This document shows positions 1 to 6,216 of a stretch of 11,474 nucleotides of DNA, piece after piece. The position numbers were made by a program, and so were the translations under genes. The notes below the pieces were generated by a model. It searched no databases and was not told where the DNA came from. It was given only the letters and a program-made list of their open reading frames with translations. The number at the start of each line of letters is the position of its first letter. The stretch's first letter is position 1. Source of the stretch: Burkholderiaceae bacterium (GTDB lineage: Bacteria > Pseudomonadota > Gammaproteobacteria > Burkholderiales > Burkholderiaceae_D); the NCBI GenBank assembly GCA_019752915.1, contig JAIELO010000148.1, positions 1 through 11,474 on the forward strand, given 5' to 3'.

Positions 1-213
1 TCGCTATACGATCTGGCCGCGCTCGATCCGGCGCTGCGGCGGGCTCTGATGAAGGCGCTGCTGGAACTGAATCTGGGACGGGTGGCGCAGTTGCTGGCAC
101 CCTTGCCGGCACCGCTGGTGGCGGCCGTCGAACATATGCTGCGCCAGCACCAGTATCCACAGCTGTGTGGTCTGCTGGACGATGCGGAAAACGGCACAGC
201 CAGCGTAAGCTGA
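1..213 (+). CDS. C-terminal 70 residues of an unidentified protein, possibly a hybrid sensor histidine kinase (5' end missing)
   Basis: An open frame runs in from the left edge in frame 1 and ends at TGA 211-213, giving 70 residues with no start in view. The visible part is rich in Leu and Ala and looks entirely helical, with segments such as ALRRALMKALLELNLGRVAQ and AAVEHMLRQHQYPQLCGLLD. A tail of this style is often seen at the end of large hybrid sensor kinases and response-regulator proteins, after the receiver or HPt-like part. The next gene, 54 bases downstream on the same strand, is a receiver-domain cyclic-di-GMP protein, which fits a kinase-regulator pair. No catalytic motif is visible in the fragment, so the kinase assignment is inference from composition and neighbourhood. 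That it is coding is supported by the codon pattern and by the clean stop before the next gene. Confidence 0.55.
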   Translation, partial: SLYDLAALDPALRRALMKALLELNLGRVAQLLAPLPAPLVAAVEHMLRQHQYPQLCGLLDDAENGTASVS

Positions 214-267
214 TCGGTATATCATAGTGCTGCCCGGCAGCGGCAGACAGCGTGAGAAAGTGTTTAC

Positions 268-2475
268 ATGGTGCGGGAATATTCGGAACAGGCAGGTAAA
301 GGTGAAGTGCTGATCGTGGAAGACACGCCAGCCTCGCTCAAGCTGCTCAGCGATCTGCTGACGGAAGCGGGTTATTACGTGCGACAGGCGCCGAATGGCG
401 AGCTGGCGCTATGGACCGTCCAATCGCGTCCACCGGAACTGATTCTGCTCGATATCCGCATGCCCGGCATAGATGGTTTCGAAGTCTGCCAGCGTCTGAA
501 AGCCACGCCGGAGCTGTGCCAGATTCCCGTGATTTTCCTGTCGGCGCAGCACGACACCGACGACAGGGTACGCGGCTTTGCGCTGGGCGCGGTGGACTTT
601 ATCGCCAAGCCGTTTCAGGCCGAAGAGATTCTGGCCCGTACCGATGCCCATGTGCGGCTAGCCCGCGCACAGAAGGCGCTGGCGGCGGAACGGGCCATGC
701 TCGAGCAGCGGGTCAGCGAGCGTACCGCGCAGCTATCGGCGCTGGCCGCATCGCTGGAACAGGAAGTCCAGCAGCGCCGTGCGAACGAAGAGTTCATGCG
801 CCTTGCCAGTCAGGTTTTCGAAGCGACGCAGGATGCGATTGTGGTGTCTGATCGGCGCGGCTGCATTGTTGCGTCGAATCCGGCGTTCACCCGCATTTCC
901 GGCTATGCAGGCGAGGAAGCGATCGGGCAGGGCGTGATCATGCTGCATGCCGGGGAAACCGACCAGCACACCTACGAGGCCATGTCGCAGGCCATCGTCC
1001 AGACCGGCCACTGGTCGGGTGAAATTATGGCGCGCCGCAAGAACGGCGACACCTTTCCCGGCTTGCTCAGTGTTTCGGTGGTGCGCGACGCGCAGGGCGA
1101 GATTTGCAACCACGTCGCGGTGTTCATGGATATCACCGAACGCAAGGCCGAGCAGCATCTGATCGACTTCCTGTCGCACCACGATGCGCTGACCGGGCTG
1201 CCGAACCGGATGCTGGCGCGCCAGCAATTCGAGCAGACGCTGGCGTCTGCGCGGCGCGAGGGGCGCTGCGTGGCGGTGATGTGTCTCGATCTGGATCACT
1301 TCAAGAGTATCAACGATTCGTATGGCCACCACGTGGGCGATCAGGCCTTGCAGATGGTCGCCAAATTCCTCAGCGAGTGTGTCGGTGAAGGCAATACCGT
1401 TACCCGCCAGGGCGGCGATGAATTCCAGATCATTATTGCCGACGAACGCCAGCTGGCGCAGATCATGGTGCTGGCGCAGCGGATTCTGGCCGGCTTGCGT
1501 ACCGAACGGCTGATTGACGGGCACGCGATCAGTGTGACGTCGAGTATCGGCATCGCCGTCAGTCTGACCGATGGTGACAGCTTCGACGAGCTGGTACGCA
1601 ATGGCGATACGGCGCTGTTCCGCGCCAAGGAACTCGGCCGCGATAACTACGCCTTCTTCACCGAGCGCATGGACGCCGAGGTGCGCAACCGGCTGGCGAT
1701 CCAGAACCAGTTGCGCGGCGCGATTGCGCGCGATGAATTCGAAGTCTACTACCAGCCGCAAATGTGTCTGCGCAGCGGCGCCATCGTCGGTGCCGAAGCA
1801 CTGCTGCGCTGGGATAGTGCGGTGCTGGGCCGGGTGCCGCCAGCGCGCTTTATCCCGCTGGCCGAAGAATACGGGCTGGTGACCTCGATCGGTGAATGGG
1901 TACTGGCGAGCGTGTGCGCCCAGATCCGGCGCTGGCATGACGAGGGTCTTGGCGATATCAAGGTTGGCGTGAATCTGTCAGCCGGCCAGTTTGCCAATGA
2001 TGCCACGGTGTCTTATGTGGAGCGCACGCTGCGCGACTACAGGATCGATCCGCAATGTCTGGGACTGGAAATTACCGAAGGTACGGTGATGGGCGATCCG
2101 GATAAGGCGGTGGCGGCGCTGCGCCGTCTGAAAGCCATCGGGGTGAGTGTCTCGCTCGACGATTTCGGTACCGGTTATTCCAGCCTCAGTTACCTGAAGC
2201 GCTTCCCGATCGATGTACTGAAGATCGATAAATCGTTTGTCGACGACGTCACCACCAATCCTGCCGATGCGGCCATTGCCCTGTCGGTGGTGTCGCTGGC
2301 CCACAATCTGAATATGCGGGTGATTGCGGAAGGCGTCGAAACCCGCGAACAGATGGAATTTCTGACCCACCACGGCTGCGACGAGATGCAGGGCTATTAC
2401 TTTAGCCGCCCCGTCGATGTGCGTGCTTTTACCGCTTTGCTGCGTGAGCGGCGTTGTTTGCAGGACCTGGTTTAA
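268..2475 (+). CDS. Response regulator with REC-PAS-GGDEF-EAL domains; bifunctional cyclic-di-GMP synthase/phosphodiesterase
   Basis: This 735-residue cytoplasmic protein probably makes or breaks cyclic-di-GMP in response to phosphorylation. Residues 13-125 form a receiver domain, with acidic pair E18-D19, phosphoacceptor D62 (LILLDIRMPG) and K114 (AKPF). Residues about 136-178 look like a coiled coil. Residues about 180-293 form a PAS domain ending in the usual DITERKAEQ linker. The GGDEF domain (about 300-465) has the intact signature at 382-386 plus D341, N349 and D358, which match the metal and substrate residues of PleD. The RxxD product-inhibition site before GGDEF is absent (GEGN there). 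The EAL domain (about 480-728) keeps E510-A-L, N569, E601, D631-D632, K652, E688 and E691, so it should hydrolyse cyclic-di-GMP. There is no transmembrane segment. The start at 268 has only a weak ribosome site. The preceding partial gene may be the partner kinase. Which activity dominates cannot be read from sequence. Confidence 0.93.
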   Translation: MVREYSEQAGKGEVLIVEDTPASLKLLSDLLTEAGYYVRQAPNGELALWTVQSRPPELILLDIRMPGIDGFEVCQRLKATPELCQIPVIFLSAQHDTDDRVRGFALGAVDFIAKPFQAEEILARTDAHVRLARAQKALAAERAMLEQRVSERTAQLSALAASLEQEVQQRRANEEFMRLASQVFEATQDAIVVSDRRGCIVASNPAFTRISGYAGEEAIGQGVIMLHAGETDQHTYEAMSQAIVQTGHWSGEIMARRKNGDTFPGLLSVSVVRDAQGEICNHVAVFMDITERKAEQHLIDFLSHHDALTGLPNRMLARQQFEQTLASARREGRCVAVMCLDLDHFKSINDSYGHHVGDQALQMVAKFLSECVGEGNTVTRQGGDEFQIIIADERQLAQIMVLAQRILAGLRTERLIDGHAISVTSSIGIAVSLTDGDSFDELVRNGDTALFRAKELGRDNYAFFTERMDAEVRNRLAIQNQLRGAIARDEFEVYYQPQMCLRSGAIVGAEALLRWDSAVLGRVPPARFIPLAEEYGLVTSIGEWVLASVCAQIRRWHDEGLGDIKVGVNLSAGQFANDATVSYVERTLRDYRIDPQCLGLEITEGTVMGDPDKAVAALRRLKAIGVSVSLDDFGTGYSSLSYLKRFPIDVLKIDKSFVDDVTTNPADAAIALSVVSLAHNLNMRVIAEGVETREQMEFLTHHGCDEMQGYYFSRPVDVRAFTALLRERRCLQDLV

Positions 2476-2486
2476 ACCGATTCCAC

Positions 2487-2491
2487 AGGAG
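2487..2491 (+). promoter_or_regulatory. Ribosome binding site of the DUF885 gene
   Basis: AGGAG lies four bases before ATG 2496. It marks 2496 as the start, rather than an upstream in-frame TTG at 2454 that would overlap the end of the preceding gene and place 14 extra residues before the signal peptide. Confidence 0.7.
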
Positions 2492-2495
2492 TGTT

Positions 2496-4394
2496 ATGGA
2501 TAAGAAGTTCACTGCCGCCTTGACGGGCGCAAGTCTGATGGGGGCCTTGCTAGCCACGCCACTGGTAATGGCTGCGCCGCTAGCGCAGGCTGGATCAACG
2601 CAAGCGACAGCCAGCAAGGCCGAGCGGCCCGGCCCGGCCGATGCGCGTTTCAAGGCGATTTATACCGCCGAGTGGAAGTGGCGCCTGAGCCAGAAGCAGG
2701 AAGACGGCGAAGATGACGATGATAGCGGTGTCGCGGCGTCGCTGCCACGCATCGATGCCGCCACCCAGAAGCAGCGGCTGGCCTACTGGCAGGGTGTCAT
2801 GAAGCAGCTCGACGGCATCCGCGAGCGCGTCGCGGGTGTCGCGAAGCGCGGGCTCAACACGATCGAGACCGCGGCCGGCGCCTGGATCGACGGCATCCGC
2901 GAAACGCAGCTGTCGGCCTCGGAACGGGTCAACTATCAGGTCTACAAGGCGCAGATCGCTGCGCTGATCGCCGGCCAGCTATTCCGCGAGTACGAGAAAC
3001 CGCTGAATGCCGATTCGGCGTTCTGGTCGAATAACGCCGGTGGCGCACGGCGTGTGCTGACCACGGAAAAGCAGTTGCGCGACTACCTGAAGCAGCTCGC
3101 CGATATGCCGCGCTACTTCAACGACGAAATCGATAATATGCGCGCCGGTCTGGCACGCGGCTTTACGCCACCGAAAGTGACGCTGGTCGGGCGTGACAGT
3201 TCGATCACTTCCGTGACGGACGCAAAGACGGCGCAGGACACGGTGTACTACCTGCCGTTCAAACAGCTACCGGCCACGATACCGGCCGCCGAACAGGCAG
3301 CACTGCGGGCGCAGGCGGTGCAGGCGATCGAGAAGTCGGTACTGCCGGCCTATCGTAAGCTGCTGCAGTTTATGCGCGAGGAATATGTACCGAAGGCACG
3401 CGAAGCGCTGGCGGCCGAGAGTCTGCCGGATGGTAAAGCCTATTACCAGTCAAAGATCGTGGAATTTACCACCACGGCGCTGAGTGCCGACCAGATTCAC
3501 CAGATCGGGTTATCCGAGATGGCCAAGATCCGCGCCGAAATGCACGAAGTAATCAAGCAGACCGGCTTTGAAGGCGATCTGCCCGCCTTCCTGCAATTCC
3601 TGCGCAGCGATCCGCGCTTCTACGCCAAGACGCCGGAAGAACTGCTGATGCGCTCGGCGTGGGTGGCGAAAAAGTTCGACGCCAAAGTGAGTCAGTATTT
3701 CGGCTATCTGCCACGCCGGCGCTTTGCCGTGATTCCGGTGCCGGACGATCAGGCGCCGTTCTACACTTCCGGCCGGGGTGGCCCCGGGGTATATCTGGTG
3801 AATACCTACAATCTGCCATCGCGGGCACTGTATTCGATGCCGGCGCTGACGCTGCACGAATCGGCGCCGGGACATGCTTTCCAGATGCCGGTGGCGATGG
3901 AGCAGAAGGGCCGTCCGGCGTTCCGCAATGCCTATATCTCCGCGTTTGGCGAAGGCTGGGCGCTGTATTCGGAACGGCTCGGAGTGGAAATGGGCATCTA
4001 CGAGACGCCGTATGAAGTCTTCGGTATGCTCAGTTATCAGGCCTGGCGCGCTTCGCGGCTGGTGGTCGATACGGGTATCCACAGCAAGGGCTGGACCCGC
4101 AAGCAGGCGCAGGACTACCTGCACGACAATACCGCGCTGTCGGCGCATGAAATCGAAACGGAAGTGGATCGCTACATCTCCTGGCCGGGTCAGGCGCTGT
4201 CCTACTATCTGGGCGAGATGAGCATCATCGGCGCGCGCCGCAAGGCCGAAGCGGCGCTGGGCAGCAAGTTCGATATCCGCGCCTTCCACGACACGGTGTT
4301 GCAACTCGGTTCGGTGCCGCTGCCGGTGCTGGAAGCGCGCATTGATCGCTTCATCGCGGAAGGCGGCAAGAGCCCCTATCCCAACCTTGACTGA
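2496..4394 (+). CDS. Secreted DUF885 family protein (putative zinc metallopeptidase/carboxypeptidase)
   Basis: This is a 632-residue protein of the DUF885 family (Pfam PF05960), whose members resemble zinc metallopeptidases. The N-terminus carries a signal peptide: basic MDKK, a hydrophobic stretch to about residue 26, and possible cleavage after AQA at residue 32. It is therefore probably exported to the periplasm or beyond, and it lacks a lipobox Cys. The family's metal-site motif HESAPGH is at residues 454-460 (LTLHESAPGHAFQ). The second conserved block FGEGWALYSERLG follows, with E486. Both support a catalytically intact protein of normal length for the family. Residues about 67-76 are a strongly acidic insert (EDGEDDDD) just after the mature N-terminus, perhaps an exposed linker. 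It lies 20 bases after the cyclic-di-GMP gene, so the two could be co-transcribed. Substrate is unknown; peptidase activity is inferred from the motif. Confidence 0.88.
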   Translation: MDKKFTAALTGASLMGALLATPLVMAAPLAQAGSTQATASKAERPGPADARFKAIYTAEWKWRLSQKQEDGEDDDDSGVAASLPRIDAATQKQRLAYWQGVMKQLDGIRERVAGVAKRGLNTIETAAGAWIDGIRETQLSASERVNYQVYKAQIAALIAGQLFREYEKPLNADSAFWSNNAGGARRVLTTEKQLRDYLKQLADMPRYFNDEIDNMRAGLARGFTPPKVTLVGRDSSITSVTDAKTAQDTVYYLPFKQLPATIPAAEQAALRAQAVQAIEKSVLPAYRKLLQFMREEYVPKAREALAAESLPDGKAYYQSKIVEFTTTALSADQIHQIGLSEMAKIRAEMHEVIKQTGFEGDLPAFLQFLRSDPRFYAKTPEELLMRSAWVAKKFDAKVSQYFGYLPRRRFAVIPVPDDQAPFYTSGRGGPGVYLVNTYNLPSRALYSMPALTLHESAPGHAFQMPVAMEQKGRPAFRNAYISAFGEGWALYSERLGVEMGIYETPYEVFGMLSYQAWRASRLVVDTGIHSKGWTRKQAQDYLHDNTALSAHEIETEVDRYISWPGQALSYYLGEMSIIGARRKAEAALGSKFDIRAFHDTVLQLGSVPLPVLEARIDRFIAEGGKSPYPNLD

Positions 4395-4443
4395 TGCTTG
4401 ATCTTCCCCGCGGGTCCTGAGCGACCCTGACTCCGTACTGATC

Positions 4444-4478
4444 CGACACCGGCGCACCATTTAAGTGCGCCGGTGTCG
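4444..4478 (+). terminator. Perfect 14-bp GC-rich hairpin after the DUF885 gene (candidate terminator)
   Basis: The arms 4444-4457 (CGACACCGGCGCAC) and 4465-4478 (GTGCGCCGGTGTCG) are perfectly complementary around the 7-base loop CATTTAA. The hairpin lies 49 bases after the DUF885 stop and before the urease operon, a natural place for termination. Only three T residues follow (CTTTGG), so it is a poor rho-independent terminator by the usual rule. The same palindrome contains an NtrC-like dyad, so it may instead be, or also be, a protein-binding site. Confidence 0.5.
4454..4468 (+). promoter_or_regulatory. NtrC-like enhancer dyad upstream of ureD
   Basis: The sequence GCACCATTTAAGTGC fits the NtrC-type dyad GCAC-Y-N5-R-GTGC exactly, including the 7-base separation of the half-sites. 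Its centre (4461) is about 94 bases before the start point predicted from the sigma-54 promoter at 4528-4544, a normal distance for an NtrC enhancer. It sits at the middle of a longer perfect hairpin, so the match could be incidental to a terminator. Binding by NtrC is inferred. Confidence 0.4.
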
Positions 4479-4527
4479 CTTTGGTGCGTCGAAATGCGCT
4501 CGCATGGTGTGAGCGCTATCAAATAAG

Positions 4528-4544
4528 CTGGCATGGCGATTGCA
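4528..4544 (+). promoter_or_regulatory. Candidate sigma-54 (RpoN) promoter of the urease operon
   Basis: CTGGCATGGCGATTGCA matches the -24/-12 consensus YTGGCACG-R-N3-TTGCW with one mismatch (T for C at 4534) and the correct spacing: GG at 4530-4531 and GC at 4542-4543. Counting from -24, transcription would start near 4555. The location directly before ureD, together with the NtrC-like dyad upstream, fits nitrogen-limitation control of urease, a known regulatory logic in proteobacteria. The predicted start point falls at the ureD start codon, which is unusual. Confidence 0.55.
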
Positions 4545-4549
4545 TAGCT

Positions 4550-5413
4550 ATGCCCATGCCTGATACCACCGCCTTCCGTGAATCGCCTGTCGCCAGTAGC
4601 CACTGGCAGGCCAGTCTCACGCTCGGCTTCGGCGACGATGCCGGCACTACCCGCCTGTTCGACAATCTCCATCACGGCCCGCTACGGGTACAGAAAGCCC
4701 TCTATCCGGAAGGCGGCAAGGTCTGTCACGCGATCGTGGTGCATCCGCCGGGCGGTGTCGTCGGTGGCGACCAGCTGGGCATCACGGCAAGCGTCGGCGC
4801 GCAGGCGCACGCTTTGCTGACGACGCCCGGCGCGGCCAAGTGGTACAAGGCCAATGGCAAAGTCTCGCGCCAGCAGGTGCAACTCACGGTGGAAGCCGGA
4901 GCGGTGCTGGAATGGCTGCCGCAGGAGGCGATCTTTTTCGATACCGCCCACGTCCGGCTCGAGCAGGAAATCCGGCTGGCAGCCGACGCCCAGTATCTGG
5001 GTTGCGAAATTCTCTGCATGGGACGGCGCGGTTCCGGGGAAGTGTTCCGCAGCGGTACCGTGAGCCAGCGTAGCAGCATCTACCTCGATGGCAAATTGAT
5101 CTGGTGGGAGCAGGGCGCCTTGCGTGGCGGCCAGTTTGATAGTCCGCTGGCGCTGCATGGGCACACGGTGTGTGCCACCTTCCTTGCAGCCGGCAAGCCG
5201 GTACCTGCACCACTACTGGCAGAAATCCGCAGCGACATCGCTGCCGATGGCCAGCATTTATTCGGCATTAGCCAGACCCGTGGCGTACTGGTGGCCAGAC
5301 ATCTGGGCGATGACAGCGAGACCGCGCGCCGTCTGATGCTCGGCGTGTGGCGCCGCCTGCGTCCTTTTCTGCTCGATCGCGTGGCTGTGACGCCGCGCAT
5401 CTGGCAAACCTGA
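4550..5413 (+). CDS. ureD: Urease accessory protein UreD
   Basis: UreD is the scaffold that docks on apo-urease and, with UreF and UreG, guides nickel into the active site in the cytoplasm. The 287-residue product has the family's conserved blocks: HHGPLRVQKALYPEG (41-55), HPPGGVVGGD (65-74), TTPGAAKWYK (91-100), EWLPQEAIFFD (121-131) and LRPFLLDRVAVTPRIWQT at the C-terminus. ATG 4550 and ATG 4556 are both possible starts; either leaves a short variable stretch before the conserved core near W19. No clear ribosome site is visible before either. Upstream in-frame TTG 4481 and GTG 4484 would put the start at the edge of a hairpin and seem unlikely. It is the first gene of the operon, 15 bases before ureA. 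Confidence 0.93.
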   Translation: MPMPDTTAFRESPVASSHWQASLTLGFGDDAGTTRLFDNLHHGPLRVQKALYPEGGKVCHAIVVHPPGGVVGGDQLGITASVGAQAHALLTTPGAAKWYKANGKVSRQQVQLTVEAGAVLEWLPQEAIFFDTAHVRLEQEIRLAADAQYLGCEILCMGRRGSGEVFRSGTVSQRSSIYLDGKLIWWEQGALRGGQFDSPLALHGHTVCATFLAAGKPVPAPLLAEIRSDIAADGQHLFGISQTRGVLVARHLGDDSETARRLMLGVWRRLRPFLLDRVAVTPRIWQT

Positions 5414-5428
5414 TTTAAGAGAAGCAGC

Positions 5429-5731
5429 ATGGACCTGACCCCGAGAGAGAAAGACAAACTGTTGATTTTCACCGCCGGCATTGTGGCGGAACGCCGCCTT
5501 GCACGCGGCCTGAAACTCAATTATCCGGAAGCGGTGGCGCTGATTACCTGCGCCATCATGGAAGGTGCACGCGATGGCAAGAGCGTGGCACAGCTGATGT
5601 CCGATGGCGCGCGCATTCTGTCGCGCGCACAGGTGATGGAAGGCGTGCCGGAAATGATCCCTGACATTCAGGTGGAAGCGACTTTCCCTGACGGCAGCAA
5701 GCTGGTGACGGTGCATCAGCCGATTCCCTGA
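5429..5731 (+). CDS. ureA: Urease gamma subunit UreA
   Basis: This 100-residue protein is full length for the gamma subunit of three-subunit bacterial ureases. It assembles with UreB and UreC into the (UreABC)3 enzyme in the cytoplasm. Conserved segments include [14 protein letters not shown] (1-14), [20 protein letters not shown] (20-39), the EGARDGKSV loop (45-53), [20 protein letters not shown] (67-86) and the terminal LVTVHQPIP. It has no catalytic residues of its own; the family contributes to trimer contacts. The start at 5429 follows a purine-rich AAGAGAAG leader. A 133-base gap separates it from ureB, far longer than the other spacers in this operon. Confidence 0.97.
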   Translation: MDLTPREKDKLLIFTAGIVAERRLARGLKLNYPEAVALITCAIMEGARDGKSVAQLMSDGARILSRAQVMEGVPEMIPDIQVEATFPDGSKLVTVHQPIP

Positions 5732-5738
5732 ACCACAC

Positions 5739-5758
5739 AATCAACGTAGTAATCAACG
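5739..5758 (+). repeat. Direct repeat AATCAACG, two copies 12 bases apart
   Basis: AATCAACG occurs at 5739-5746 and 5751-5758, just after ureA. The offset is 12 bases, the same as the unit length of the tandem repeat further along the same gap. A second near repeat, CAGACAGT(GT)ATG, is at 5774-5784 and 5838-5850. These suggest the gap grew by local duplication or slippage. Confidence 0.55.
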
Positions 5759-5781
5759 ACACGCAAAGCGATTCAGACAGT

Positions 5782-5868
5782 ATGCAAGCGCAGTACAGAA
5801 AGCAGTTAGGAAAGAAGTTAGGAAAGCAGTTAATGACCAGACAGTGTATGACAAGGAGCTCACGATGA
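5782..5868 (+). CDS. Possible 28-residue basic small ORF overlapping the ureB start
   Basis: An ATG at 5782 opens 28 codons to TGA 5866-5868. That stop overlaps ureB's ATG 5865-5867 in the ATGA arrangement typical of translationally coupled genes. The 12-base tandem repeats at 5798-5833 are read in this frame as a [12 protein letters not shown] pattern, whereas in another frame each of the first two copies would give a TAG stop. The predicted peptide is strongly basic (eight Lys or Arg) with one Cys. No good ribosome site precedes 5782, and I recognise no family. It may be a chance ORF, a leader peptide that helps ribosomes reach ureB, or a decayed remnant. Existence as a gene is uncertain. 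Confidence 0.22.
   Translation: MQAQYRKQLGKKLGKQLMTRQCMTRSSR
5798..5833 (+). repeat. Three tandem 12-base repeats in the ureA-ureB gap
   Basis: The units are GAAAGCAGTTAG (5798-5809), GAAAGAAGTTAG (5810-5821) and GAAAGCAGTTAA (5822-5833), each differing from the first by one base. Their length is a multiple of three, so copy-number change would keep the small ORF across them in frame. They also lie 31 bases before the ureB start and could affect leader RNA structure. Confidence 0.8.
5853..5858 (+). promoter_or_regulatory. Ribosome binding site of ureB
   Basis: AAGGAG sits six bases before ATG 5865 and fixes that codon as the ureB start. It lies inside the region that a GTG start at 5844 would translate, which makes the longer version unlikely. 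Confidence 0.8.
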
Positions 5869-6191
5869 TACCCGGCGAATACTTACTCGAAGAGGGCGAA
5901 CTCGGACTGAATCAGGGCCGCGAGACGGCCACTGTCGTGGTGACCAATCAGGGTGACCGGCCAGTGCAGGTCGGCTCGCATTTTCATTTTTTCGAAGTCA
6001 ACACCGAGCTGAAATTCGAACGCTGGAAAGCCTACGGCATGCGCCTCAACATCGCTGCCGGTACTGCTGTGCGTTTCGAACCGGGCCAGCAGCGCACCAT
6101 CGAACTGGTGAAGCTGGGCGGCGAACAGAAGGTGTATGGCTTTAACGGCAAAGTGATGGGCAAGCTCGACGCCCAGCCACCGCGCAAGTAA
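5865..6191 (+). CDS. ureB: Urease beta subunit UreB
   Basis: This 108-residue beta subunit packs against UreC in the cytoplasmic urease trimer and helps hold the active-site flap. The product starts [20 protein letters not shown], as is standard for the family. It contains [21 protein letters not shown] (26-46), [22 protein letters not shown] (53-74) and the [10 protein letters not shown] block (90-99). Length is normal. The start is chosen from the AAGGAG site six bases upstream and from homology to the MIPGE start; an upstream in-frame GTG at 5844 would add seven unlikely residues. Twenty-five bases separate it from ureC. Confidence 0.97.
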   Translation: MIPGEYLLEEGELGLNQGRETATVVVTNQGDRPVQVGSHFHFFEVNTELKFERWKAYGMRLNIAAGTAVRFEPGQQRTIELVKLGGEQKVYGFNGKVMGKLDAQPPRK

Positions 6192-6216
6192 GCGCTAACA
6201 GAACATAGGAACATCC

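Noticed and set aside
733..1938. A 401-codon minus-strand frame opposite the cyclic-di-GMP gene
   Set aside because: Shadow of the PAS-GGDEF-EAL coding sequence, with no domain or ribosome site.
3510..4460. A 316-codon minus-strand frame opposite the DUF885 gene
   Set aside because: Antisense shadow with Arg/His-rich composition; it covers the hairpin and the conserved DUF885 motifs on the other strand.
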